NCBI GenBank assembly: GCA_026786045.1
Contig: JAJAYV010000411.1
Span: forward strand, 1-9,701
Length of the DNA: 9,701 nt
Direction: 5' to 3'
Source: Frankiaceae bacterium
GTDB lineage: Bacteria; Actinomycetota; Actinomycetes; Mycobacteriales; SCTD01
In this document: one piece after another, positions 1 through 6,825 of the stretch
How positions within the stretch are numbered: the stretch's first letter is position 1
Layout of the letters: each line of letters opens with the position of its first letter
Position numbers and translations under genes: made by a program
Notes under the pieces: model-generated
The model's database searches: none
Seen by the model: the letters and a program-made list of their open reading frames with translations, nothing else
Told to the model about the DNA's origin: nothing

Positions 1-2
1 CC

Positions 3-650
3 GAGCGCCCGGACCAGCTCGGCGCCTCGACCCGGGCGTGGCTCGCGGCTCACTGCCCGGCCGTCACCGTCGTGCAGGCGGTCGGCGGGCCGGTGGCGGT
101 GGCCGGTGCGGCGCTGCAGGCCGCGCAGGACGCGGCCGAGTCGTGCGACCCCACCCAGCGCGTGATCCATTACACGACCGGCACTCTCGGCGAGGTGACC
201 GCCGACCTGTCCGGGTTCCGCGACGTGGTCGCCGCCGCGCTCGAGGACGACCGCGGGTGGGACCTCGGCGGTGCCCTGGAGTTCACCGAGGTCCCGAGCG
301 CGGGGCAGATGCGGGTCTGGCTGGCCGACCCGGCGGCCATCGCCGCGGCGTCGCCCGGCTGCAGCGCGACGTTCAGCTGCCGCGTCGGCGACGACGTCTA
401 CATCAACGAGGTGCGCTGGGAGACGGGCACGACGACCTGGGCGAGCCGTCCGCTGGTCGAGTACCGGCACTACGTCGTCAACCACGAGGTCGGTCACTGG
501 CTCGGGCTGGGGCACAAGGGCTGCACGGGCAGCGGCCTGCCGGCGCCGGTCATGCAGCAGCAGTCGATCCGCCTGGACGGGTGCGCCCCCAACGTGTGGC
601 CGCTGGAGGCCGAGCGGGCGGCCGCCTCCGCACGGTGGGCGCCCGGATAA
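3..650 (+). CDS. DUF3152 domain protein with cell-wall-binding repeat (5' partial)
   Basis: Only the last 215 residues are in the window; the frame is open to the left edge, so the true start and any signal peptide lie upstream. The first ~45 residues, including TVVQAVGGPVAV, resemble the end of a cell wall binding repeat 2 (CWB2, PF04122). From CDPTQRVIHYTTG onward the sequence matches the DUF3152 family: it carries NHEVGHWLGLGH (HExxHxxGxxH, positions 483-515), the zinc-binding signature of metzincin-type peptidases, followed by a PAPVMQQQS segment and a WPLEAE tail. Several cysteines (SCDP, GCSATFSC, KGC, DGC) fit disulfides in an exported protein. The inferred role is a secreted, wall-attached zinc peptidase; the substrate is unknown and activity of the family is not established to my knowledge. 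An internal GTG at 72 could be miscalled as the start, but the repeat-like residues before it argue against that. The stop TAA lies 40 nt before the next gene. Confidence 0.85.
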   Translation, partial: ERPDQLGASTRAWLAAHCPAVTVVQAVGGPVAVAGAALQAAQDAAESCDPTQRVIHYTTGTLGEVTADLSGFRDVVAAALEDDRGWDLGGALEFTEVPSAGQMRVWLADPAAIAAASPGCSATFSCRVGDDVYINEVRWETGTTTWASRPLVEYRHYVVNHEVGHWLGLGHKGCTGSGLPAPVMQQQSIRLDGCAPNVWPLEAERAAASARWAPG

Positions 651-677
651 CCGCTGGGACGCAGCAGGAGTCCGTGG

Positions 678-683
678 CACCCT
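678..683 (+). promoter_or_regulatory. Candidate -10 element for the GNAT gene
   Basis: CACCCT lies 7 nt before the GTG at 691, the spacing expected of a -10 hexamer for a leaderless transcript (consensus TANNNT; here the first T is C). The only purine-rich Shine-Dalgarno-like stretch (GGAG at 667-670) is 20 nt from the GTG, too far to act. No -35 is evident. This is inference from position and from the same layout at dapA and ftsK. Confidence 0.35.
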
Positions 684-690
684 GCGCGCC

Positions 691-1707
691 GTGGAGGTAC
701 GGGAGGTCGACCCGCGAGACGACGCGGCCGTGGCGGAGTGGTTCGCCGTCATCGACGCCTGGCAGCGCGCCGGACGCCCCGACGAGCCCGGCTGGCTGCT
801 GCACGAGCAGGCCGCGATCCTGCGTCTGGGCGCCGAGCCCGATGCCGACGAGCGCCGCGTCGGCCTGGTGGCCGTGGAGGACGGCCAGGTCCTGGCCGCC
901 GCCCGCCTCGACCTGCCGGTGGCCGACAACACCCACCTTGCCGACGTCCTGCTCATCACCCACCCCGGCCACCGCCGGCGCGGAGCCGGGCGGGCGCTCC
1001 TGGGGGAGGTCGAGCGCCGCGCCCGCGAGGCGGGCCGCACCACCCTGACCGCGTCGAGCGACGAGGTGCCCGGCGAGGAGGGCCGCTCGGCCAGCCGCGG
1101 CTTCGGCCCGGCGCTCGGCTTCCAGGCGATGCAGGCGGAGGTGCGCCGCGACATCGCGCTCCCGCTGGACCCGGCGGTCGTGTCCGGCCTCGCGGCGGTC
1201 GCCGCCGAGTACGCCGCCGACGACGACCTGCGGACCTGGCGCGACGCCGTGCCCGAGGACCTGGTCGAGGACCAGGCGCACCTGTTCCGGCGGATGTCGA
1301 CCGACGTCCCTCTCGCCGACCTCGACTGGCGCGAGGAGGTGTGGGACGCCGCCCGGGTGCGCCGTGACGAGCAGGACGTCCAGGCGATGGGCCGGACCTT
1401 GTTCGGCGCCGGGGCGGTGCACCGGCCGACCGGCCGGATGGTTGCCTACACGACCATGGGCGTCGCGCTCGCCGCTCCCGAGCGGGCCTACCAGTGGGAC
1501 ACGCTGGTCCTCACCGAGCACCGCGGGCACCGCCTCGGCACGCTGGTGAAGCTGGCCTGCCTGCAGCGGCTGGCCGACGAGGTGCCCGAGGTGCGCTTCA
1601 TCTCGACGTGGAACGCCGCCGAGAACGCGCCGATGATCCGCGTCAACGACTCGCTGGGCGCCAAGGTCAACGGCCAGCTCGTGAACTGGCAGAAGCGGCT
1701 GCCCTGA
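691..1707 (+). CDS. Tandem GNAT family N-acetyltransferase
   Basis: The product is a 338-residue soluble protein with two GNAT folds. The first (residues ~1-155) has a canonical acetyl-CoA loop, HPGHRRRGAGRALL at 91-104, containing R-x-x-G-x-G. The second (~190-338) has WDTLVLTEHRGHRLGTLVK at 269-287 followed by STWNAAENAPMIRVNDSLG at 305-323, the ending typical of an actinobacterial GNAT family of about this length. In the second domain the loop reads H-R-L-G-T-L, so the last small residue of the usual motif is missing. The acceptor substrate cannot be told from sequence. Mycothiol synthase (MshD) is also a double GNAT, but I do not see its typical motifs. The GTG at 691 is chosen because the upstream frame has no better start and the protein begins directly with a GNAT-like VEVREVDPRD. 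The stop is 9 bp from the stop of the convergent transporter gene. Confidence 0.87.
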   Translation: MEVREVDPRDDAAVAEWFAVIDAWQRAGRPDEPGWLLHEQAAILRLGAEPDADERRVGLVAVEDGQVLAAARLDLPVADNTHLADVLLITHPGHRRRGAGRALLGEVERRAREAGRTTLTASSDEVPGEEGRSASRGFGPALGFQAMQAEVRRDIALPLDPAVVSGLAAVAAEYAADDDLRTWRDAVPEDLVEDQAHLFRRMSTDVPLADLDWREEVWDAARVRRDEQDVQAMGRTLFGAGAVHRPTGRMVAYTTMGVALAAPERAYQWDTLVLTEHRGHRLGTLVKLACLQRLADEVPEVRFISTWNAAENAPMIRVNDSLGAKVNGQLVNWQKRLP

Positions 1708-1716
1708 TCCCCGGGC

Positions 1717-2667
1717 TCAGACGGGCCCGACGTGCGGGACGCTGCCGATCTCCTCGGCGACGTCCTGCTCGTCGAGCGCGCGCGGCCCCAGCTCCACCAG
1801 GTACATCGCCGCGAGCACGAGCCCGCCGCCCAGGACCACGCGCGGCCCCAGCCGTTCGCCGCCGAGCAGCACGGCGAACAGCCCTGCCCAGACCGGCTCC
1901 ATCGTCATGATGATCGCCGCGCGGGTGGCGGCAAGGTGCGCCTGCGCCCAGGTCTGCACGACCAGCGCGAGGGCGCCGGCCACCAGCGCCATGTAGACCA
2001 ACGCGAACCAGTCCCCGCCGGTCTGCGGCAGCACCACCCCGCCCGGGGCCGCGGCCGCGCCGCAGACCACCGTGATCGTCAACAGCTGCACGACGGTCAG
2101 CCCGATGGCGCTGCGGGCGCTGCTCCAGACCCCCAGCCCGACGATGTGCGCGCCGTACAGCAGCGCGGAGGCCAGCGTCAGCGCCTCCCCACCGCCGATG
2201 GCGAAGCCCTGCAGCGACAGCACCCCCAGGCCCAGCGTCGCGAGCGCCACGGCGGCCCAGACGACCGGCCCGATCCGCGCCCGCAGCAGCACCGCCCCGA
2301 GCAGCGGGGTGAAGACGACGTACATCCCGGTCACGAAGCCCGACACGGACGCAGAGGTGTACTGCAGCCCGATGGTCTGCAGCAGCTGCGCGACGCCGTA
2401 GACGACGCCGAGGACCACGCCGTACCGCCGCTCGGCCGGCGTCAGCGCGGCGACCGCGCGCGGCGCGATGAGCCACACCGCGACCGCGGCCAGCGCGAAG
2501 CGGACGGCGAGGAAATCGCTGACCGGCACCCGCTCGACGACGTCCTTCAGCAGGAAGAAGGTCGACCCCCAGGCGGCGGTCACGCCGAGCAGGCCGAGGG
2601 TCGCGAGTCGCGCGCTCGCGGTGCGGCGCGGGGGAGCGGTCGTCGTCACCTCCACAGTGTCGAGCAC
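1717..2667 (-). CDS. EamA/DMT-superfamily transporter
   Basis: The product is an integral membrane protein of ~316 residues with about ten hydrophobic segments in two halves, as in the drug/metabolite transporter (EamA, PF00892) family. Family-like features are the first helix with GVTAAWGSTFFLLKDV, the GLQYTSASVSGFVTGMYVVF segment closing the first half, and the AIIMTMEPVWAGLFAVLLGG segment in the second half. The substrate is unknown; relatives export amino acids, metabolites or drugs. The charged tail (ALDEQDVAEEIGS) is probably cytoplasmic. The start is uncertain: in-frame GTG codons lie at 2667, 2655 and 2649 on the minus strand. I take 2667, preceded by TAGCCA with a 5-nt gap; a shorter protein from 2649, with GACACT as -10, is equally possible. 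The gene is divergent from thyX and ends tail-to-tail with the GNAT gene. Confidence 0.88.
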   Translation of the reverse strand: MLDTVEVTTTAPPRRTASARLATLGLLGVTAAWGSTFFLLKDVVERVPVSDFLAVRFALAAVAVWLIAPRAVAALTPAERRYGVVLGVVYGVAQLLQTIGLQYTSASVSGFVTGMYVVFTPLLGAVLLRARIGPVVWAAVALATLGLGVLSLQGFAIGGGEALTLASALLYGAHIVGLGVWSSARSAIGLTVVQLLTITVVCGAAAAPGGVVLPQTGGDWFALVYMALVAGALALVVQTWAQAHLAATRAAIIMTMEPVWAGLFAVLLGGERLGPRVVLGGGLVLAAMYLVELGPRALDEQDVAEEIGSVPHVGPV

Positions 2668-2672
2668 GTCCC

Positions 2673-2678
2673 TGGCTA
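2673..2678 (-). promoter_or_regulatory. Candidate -10 element for the EamA transporter
   Basis: On the minus strand TAGCCA lies 5 nt before the GTG at 2667, consistent with a leaderless start. The last base departs from TANNNT. It overlaps by two bases the candidate -10 of thyX on the other strand. If the gene starts at 2649 instead, GACACT just upstream of that GTG is the rival element. Confidence 0.3.
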
Positions 2679-2682
2679 CCCT
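2677..2682 (+). promoter_or_regulatory. Candidate -10 element for thyX
   Basis: TACCCT fits the actinobacterial -10 consensus TANNNT. Transcription from here would begin near 2689-2690 and give a 5' leader of about 50 nt with a good ribosome binding site before the thyX GTG. No clear -35 hexamer is seen at 16-18 bp. It overlaps the minus-strand candidate for the divergent transporter gene. Confidence 0.4.
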
Positions 2683-2726
2683 TGCGCTGCCGCTCCTTCC
2701 CCGGTCCCGCGGCCTCGTCGCCGCGC

Positions 2727-2731
2727 AGGAG
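2727..2731 (+). promoter_or_regulatory. Ribosome binding site of thyX
   Basis: AGGAG lies 6 nt before the GTG at 2738 and decides that start over the longer open frame upstream. It is one of only two clear Shine-Dalgarno sequences in the window; the other precedes rnj. Confidence 0.75.
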
Positions 2732-2737
2732 AAGCCC

Positions 2738-3490
2738 GTGCCCCAGCTCGCCCCCCTGAAGGTCCAGGTCATCGGATGGACCCACTTCGAGCCGCCGTCC
2801 GACGTGCCGTGGGACACCGACGTGGACGGCGGCCAGGCGCTGGCGGAGTTCGCCGGCCGCGCCTGCTACCAGTCGTGGAACAAGCCCAACCCGGCCACCG
2901 CCACCAACGAGGGTTACCTGCGGCACATCCTCGAGGTCGGCCACCTGTCGGTGCTCGAGCACGGCAGTGTGACCTTCTACTTGACCGGCATCAGCCGCTC
3001 GCTCACCCACGAGCTCATCCGGCACCGGCACTTCAGCTACAGCCAGCTGTCCCAGCGGTACGTCCCCGAGCGCGACGCGGCGATGGTCGAGCCCGGCGTC
3101 ATCGCCGAGGACCCCGAGCTGCACGCGATGTTCCTCGAGGCCAGCGAGCAGGCGCTCGCGTCGTACACCCGGCTGCTCGAGGGGCTGGAGAAGAAGTTCG
3201 CCGACGTGGACAACGCCACCAGCCGCCGCAAGCAGGCCCGGCAGGCGGCCCGCGCAGTGCTGCCGAACGCCACCGAGACCCGGATCGTCGTCACCGGCAA
3301 CTACCGGGCGATGCGGCACTTCATCGCCATGCGCGCCAGCGAGCACGCCGACGTCGAGATCCGCGAGTTGGCCATCGCGATGCTGCGCGAGCTCCAGCGC
3401 GTCGCCCCGAACGCCTTTGCCGACTTCGAGATCAGCGTGCTCGCCGACGGCGCCGAGGTCGCCTCCAGTGCGCTGGTCGGCGAGGGTTAG
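2738..3490 (+). CDS. thyX: Flavin-dependent thymidylate synthase ThyX
   Basis: ThyX makes dTMP from dUMP using methylene-tetrahydrofolate, with FAD and NADPH doing the reduction that ThyA draws from folate. The 250-residue length is normal for actinobacterial ThyX. The signature R-H-R-x-x-S-x-x-x-x-S-x-R is present as RHRHFSYSQLSQRY at 95-108. Other family segments are HLSVLEHGSVTFYLTGISR (69-87), ARAVLPNATETR (171-182), which contributes to the nucleotide site, and NYRAMRHFIAMR (188-199). The GTG start is fixed by an AGGAG 6 nt upstream and by the normal N-terminus that follows. In M. tuberculosis thyX lies directly upstream of dapA; here two extra genes separate them. The downstream neighbour is convergent, leaving 42 bp between the stops. 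Confidence 0.97.
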   Translation: MPQLAPLKVQVIGWTHFEPPSDVPWDTDVDGGQALAEFAGRACYQSWNKPNPATATNEGYLRHILEVGHLSVLEHGSVTFYLTGISRSLTHELIRHRHFSYSQLSQRYVPERDAAMVEPGVIAEDPELHAMFLEASEQALASYTRLLEGLEKKFADVDNATSRRKQARQAARAVLPNATETRIVVTGNYRAMRHFIAMRASEHADVEIRELAIAMLRELQRVAPNAFADFEISVLADGAEVASSALVGEG

Positions 3491-3532
3491 GCCGGGCGGC
3501 GCTGCTGGTGGTGGCTGCTCAGTCCCGCCCCC

Positions 3533-4321
3533 TCAGGCCAGCTCCACCTCCAGGCCATCGACGGCGTCGTCGAAGCAGAAGTGCGCCTGCGCCCGCAGCG
3601 CGTCCGGCAGCGGCGTCTCGTAGCTCCAGGCCGCGTCGCTGAGCTGACCGACGTCCCAGTAGGTCGCCTCCCCCTTGTACGGGCACACCGAGCGCTTGCC
3701 CGAGCCGCGCGAGACGGCGCCGGGTCGCACGTCCGCCGGCGGCAGGTAGGCGCGGACCGCCAGGCCGGTCTCGAACACCAGCACGGGGCGGTCCGACGCC
3801 GCGACGACCACGCCGTCAACGCGGACGACGACGCGGCGGGAGCTGACGTGCGCGTCGACCCGGTGGTACGGGTCGCGCAGGTGCCCCACCACGCGGTCGT
3901 CCTCGACGAACCAGGCGTCGACCTTGTCCGGGTACAGGGCGCCGAAGCCCTTGAGCCAGCCGGCGGCCGGGACCGGGTCCGGGTAGTGCCACAGCAGGTC
4001 CGGCACCGAGCTGTCCGGACGGGCCAGGCTGCGGTAGGACGCATCGCCCTTGAACGGGCAGTGCGTCGAGGTCGGCGAGTCCGCCCAGGCGCCGTCCAGG
4101 TAGTCCTGCAGTGGCGCGTACACCACTGGCTGCGCGCCGGTCTCGTGCAGCAGGTGCGCCCGGACGGTGTCCAGCACGACGACGTCGGCGACCAGTGCGC
4201 GGATGCGCCGCGGGTCGGGCTGGAAGACGATCCGGTGGGCCGGCGCGCCGTCGAAGGAGGTGTTCCAGTGTGCGGTCGTACTGCCGGTCGCGAGTGGGCC
4301 GGCGCCCAGGGTCAAGGTCAT
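3533..4321 (-). CDS. DUF427 domain protein, two copies in tandem
   Basis: The product is a 262-residue soluble protein built from two DUF427 (PF04248) units. Copy one (~28-140) has PRRIRALVADVVVLDT, then HLLHETG and HCPFKGDASY at 87-96. Copy two (~152-262) has RRVVVRVDGVVVAASDRPVL, then FETG, YLPPADVR and VCPYKGEATYWDV at 212-224. Each ends in a W-x-Y-x-x-P segment and an acidic strand (DAWFVED; FCFDDAVDG). The repeated C-P-[FY]-K-G-x-A-x-Y is the family hallmark. I know of no established biochemical role. The ATG at 4321 is chosen because family similarity begins shortly after it and the sequence upstream is unlike the family. No Shine-Dalgarno is seen; TACGGA (4329-4334, minus) sits 7 nt upstream and might be a -10 of a leaderless transcript. 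It is a lone minus-strand gene between thyX and the GGDEF-EAL gene. Confidence 0.88.
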   Translation of the reverse strand: MTLTLGAGPLATGSTTAHWNTSFDGAPAHRIVFQPDPRRIRALVADVVVLDTVRAHLLHETGAQPVVYAPLQDYLDGAWADSPTSTHCPFKGDASYRSLARPDSSVPDLLWHYPDPVPAAGWLKGFGALYPDKVDAWFVEDDRVVGHLRDPYHRVDAHVSSRRVVVRVDGVVVAASDRPVLVFETGLAVRAYLPPADVRPGAVSRGSGKRSVCPYKGEATYWDVGQLSDAAWSYETPLPDALRAQAHFCFDDAVDGLEVELA

Positions 4322-4724
4322 GCCGGCGTCCGTACCCGGCCAGCAGCCGGTGAAGACCGCCGGACATGGCTCCAGCCCTGCAGACGTCGTGCATCCCGCA
4401 GTCTGAACAGGCCGCGCCGCCGCGGACGAGTGCCGGAGCACAAGGATCATCGCGGTCCGGCGGGGTGGATCACCAAGGTGGAGGGCGCTCGCACCGGGCT
4501 CGGTTGGAAGACCTTCGACCGGCTCAGGCAGGTGCTGTTCGTGCACCGCTCGCTCAAGCGGGTGAAGCGGCTGGTTGACGCCGAGCTCATCGTCGGCCGG
4601 CACGCCGCGGGCACGGGCTCAGGCGCGACCGCGTCACGGTCCATCCCGACGCCGGGCCCGACGCGGCGGCCTGACCGCGCGTCCTGGCGCTCCGCGGGCG
4701 GTTGCTCTGGGACGATGCTCAGCG
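4322..4724. other. 403-bp intergenic region, no confident gene
   Basis: The region lies between the divergent DUF427 and GGDEF-EAL genes and should hold both promoters. Frames are open on both strands because of the GC content. Most of it looks non-coding, with mixed third-position use. The part around 4463-4610 on the plus strand reads as a plausible helix-rich peptide (GWKTFDRLRQVLFVHRSLKR and onward) with few A/T third positions, but it has no clear start and its frame has no stop until 6818, inside the next gene. It may be a gene remnant. I recognise no RNA gene, riboswitch or inverted-repeat operator here. Confidence 0.5.
4714..4719 (+). promoter_or_regulatory. Candidate -10 element for the GGDEF-EAL gene
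   Basis: GATGCT matches the A2 and T6 positions of TANNNT and lies 5 nt before the ATG at 4725. There is no Shine-Dalgarno in front of that ATG, so a leaderless transcript is plausible. This is weak evidence, and no -35 is visible. Confidence 0.25.
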
Positions 4725-6815
4725 ATGACACCGGGCGCCGCACTCTCCCTCGAGCACCTGCGCCTGGCGCTCGAGGCCCTCGACGACGGCGTCATCGTGC
4801 TCGACGGCGAGCTGCAGGTGCTGTTCGTCAACGCCGCCTTGCGGACCGCGCTCGGCCACGAGCCCACCGCCAGCAGCGCCGACCTGCTCGAGCGGGCGGG
4901 CTTCGACGTCGTGCGCACCGACGGCACGCCCTGGCCGCTCGAGGAGCGGCCGGTGCAGCGCGCGGCCCAGGCCGGCCAGACCAGCCGCCGGTTGCTCATG
5001 GGCCTCACCCGCGGTGGCGAGACGCGCTGGGTGCGCGTCTCGGCCTGGCCGCTTGCGCCCGGCACCGGGCAGGGCGCGGTCGGCACCTACTGCGACGTCA
5101 CCCACCGCGAGCGCGACCGGCGGGCGCTGGTCGAGTCCGAGGCGCACTTCCGCCTGCTCGCCGAGAACAGCACCGATGTCATCACCCGCCACGCCGCCGA
5201 CGGCACCTGCCTCTACGCCTCGCCGGCCCTGCGCGAGGTCCTCGGCCGTGCGCCGGAGGAGCTCGAGGGCTCCCTCGCCACCGACTTCGTCCACCCCGAG
5301 GACCGCGAGCGGCTGCTCACCGCCCACGTCGCGCTGCTCCGCTCCGGCGAGGGCTCGACGGTGAGCTACCGGATGGCCCACCTCGACGGCAGCTGGGTGT
5401 GGGTGGAGACCGTCATGCGCCCGGTGCGCGCCACCGACGGGCGGGTCCTGGAGCTGCAGTCCTCCACCCGCGACGTGACCGCCAGGGTGCAGTCCGAGCA
5501 GCGGCTGGCCCGGCTGGCCCTGGGCGACCCGCTCACCGGGCTGGCCAACAGGGCGGCGCTGCTCCAACGCCTGGAGGACCTGCTCGACGCCCGCGTGCCG
5601 CTGGCGCTGCTCTTCCTGGACCTCGACCGCTTCAAGGTCGTCAACGACTCGCTCGGCCACAGCGCCGGCGACGAGCTGCTGCGCACCGTGGCCGGCCGGC
5701 TCGCCGGGGCGTGCCGCGACGGCGACCTGGTCGCCCGGCTCGGGGGCGACGAGTTCGTCGTGGTCGCGGCCCGGCTCGACGAGGCGGGCGCGGTGCAGCT
5801 CGCCGGCCGGGTGCAGCGGGTGCTCGCCGCGCCGGTCGAGGTTTCCGGCCACGAGCTTGTCGCGAGCGCCAGCCTGGGCATCGTCGTGCACGACGGCTCG
5901 ACCGACGACGAGCGCGACGCCGAGGCGCTGCTCCGCGACGCGGACGTGTCCATGTACCGCGCCAAGGCCGCCGGGCGAGCCCGCGCGGTCGTCTGGACCG
6001 AGGGCACGGGCGAGGGGCCGGTGGAGCGGCTGATGCTGGAGAACGAGCTGCGGACCGCCCTCGAGCAGGGCCAGATCTCGGTGCACTACCAGCCCCAGGT
6101 CGAGCTCGCGACCGGCTGCGTCGTCGGCGTCGAGGCGCTGGCGCGCTGGGCCCACCCCACCCGCGGGCTGCTGCTGCCCGGGGCGTTCCTGGCCGTCGCC
6201 GACGAGACCGGCCTGCTCGTCGAGCTCGGCCGCCAGGTGCTTCACGCCGCGGCCCGGCAGGTCGTCGCGTGGCGGCGGCTGCCCGGCTGCGAGGCCCTGA
6301 CGCTGTCGGTCAACCTCAGCGGCCGCGAGCTGCTCGAGCCCGCCGCGCTCGAGTTCGCGCTCGGCGTCCTGGAGGAGACCGGGCTGCCGCCCGCCGCGCT
6401 CACTCTCGAGGTGCTCGAGAGCGTACTGCTCGACGCCGAGGGCCAGGTCGTCGCCGCGCTCGGCCGGTACGTCGAGCACGGCGTGCGGCTCGCGCTCGAC
6501 GACTTCGGCACCGGCTCCTCCTCGCTCCTGCACCTGCGCCGGGTGCCGGTGTCCACGGTGAAGATCGACCGCTCGTTCGTCCTCGGCCTGGGCCGCTCCC
6601 GCCAGGACGAGGCGGTCGTCCGGGCCTTGACGTCGCTGACGAAGGACCTCGGGATGGCCTGCATCGCCGAGGGCGTCGAGGACGACGCGCAGCGACGGTG
6701 GCTGCTGGACCAGGGGGTCACCGTCGCGCAGGGCTACCTGCTGCACCGGCCGCTGCCCGCGGCCGCGCTCGAGGCCCTGCTCCGGCGGGCCGGGAGAGAG
6801 CAGACCGGTGGGTAG
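4725..6815 (+). CDS. PAS-PAS-GGDEF-EAL cyclic di-GMP synthase/phosphodiesterase
   Basis: The product is a 696-residue cytoplasmic protein without membrane segments. Domains in order: a PAS-like sensor (~8-128), a second PAS with its C-terminal motif (~135-257), GGDEF (~259-425) and EAL (~433-690). In GGDEF the DPLTGLANR start (268-276), DLDRFKVVND (299-308) and GGDEF (340-344) are intact, and R331-x-x-D334 is a canonical inhibitory I-site, so diguanylate cyclase activity with product feedback is expected. In EAL the E470-A-L motif, N530 (SVNLSG), E562 and E565 (LEVLES), DDFGTGSSSL (592-601), K613 (VKIDRSF) and AEGVE (648-652) retain the metal and catalytic positions, so phosphodiesterase activity is also expected. 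Which activity dominates cannot be told; the PAS domains may bind a ligand or cofactor. The ATG at 4725 is chosen because the upstream frame is low-complexity and the first PAS follows directly. The TAG stop overlaps the dapA -10 candidate. Confidence 0.95.
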   Translation: MTPGAALSLEHLRLALEALDDGVIVLDGELQVLFVNAALRTALGHEPTASSADLLERAGFDVVRTDGTPWPLEERPVQRAAQAGQTSRRLLMGLTRGGETRWVRVSAWPLAPGTGQGAVGTYCDVTHRERDRRALVESEAHFRLLAENSTDVITRHAADGTCLYASPALREVLGRAPEELEGSLATDFVHPEDRERLLTAHVALLRSGEGSTVSYRMAHLDGSWVWVETVMRPVRATDGRVLELQSSTRDVTARVQSEQRLARLALGDPLTGLANRAALLQRLEDLLDARVPLALLFLDLDRFKVVNDSLGHSAGDELLRTVAGRLAGACRDGDLVARLGGDEFVVVAARLDEAGAVQLAGRVQRVLAAPVEVSGHELVASASLGIVVHDGSTDDERDAEALLRDADVSMYRAKAAGRARAVVWTEGTGEGPVERLMLENELRTALEQGQISVHYQPQVELATGCVVGVEALARWAHPTRGLLLPGAFLAVADETGLLVELGRQVLHAAARQVVAWRRLPGCEALTLSVNLSGRELLEPAALEFALGVLEETGLPPAALTLEVLESVLLDAEGQVVAALGRYVEHGVRLALDDFGTGSSSLLHLRRVPVSTVKIDRSFVLGLGRSRQDEAVVRALTSLTKDLGMACIAEGVEDDAQRRWLLDQGVTVAQGYLLHRPLPAAALEALLRRAGREQTGG

Positions 6816-6818
6816 CCT
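6813..6818 (+). promoter_or_regulatory. Candidate -10 element of dapA
   Basis: TAGCCT fits TANNNT and lies 7 nt before the dapA ATG, the layout of a leaderless actinobacterial promoter; there is no Shine-Dalgarno before that ATG. The first three bases are also the TAG stop codon of the preceding GGDEF-EAL gene. A -35 hexamer is not obvious. Confidence 0.45.
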
Positions 6819-6825
6819 GACCCTC

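Noticed and set aside
1789..1851. Repeated GCGCGGCCCCAG near the 3' end of the transporter gene
   Set aside because: It encodes two Leu-Gly-Pro-Arg segments in the same protein and is explained by coding constraint and codon bias.
3494..3530. Possible terminator hairpin between the convergent thyX and DUF427 genes (GGGCGG with CCGCCC)
   Set aside because: The stem is only 6 bp with a 25-nt loop and no U-tract, which is expected by chance at this GC content.
4447..4743. Minus-strand small open frame in the 403-bp intergenic region
   Set aside because: Its Ser/Thr/Arg/Pro-rich composition looks like the antisense of the coding-like plus-strand stretch. It has no ribosome binding site and no recognisable motif.
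3581..6820. A very long plus-strand open frame spanning the DUF427 and GGDEF-EAL region
   Set aside because: It is antisense to DUF427 and out of frame with GGDEF-EAL. Its Arg/Ala/Gly/Pro-rich composition is typical of GC-rich shadow frames, and the real genes there have clear family motifs.
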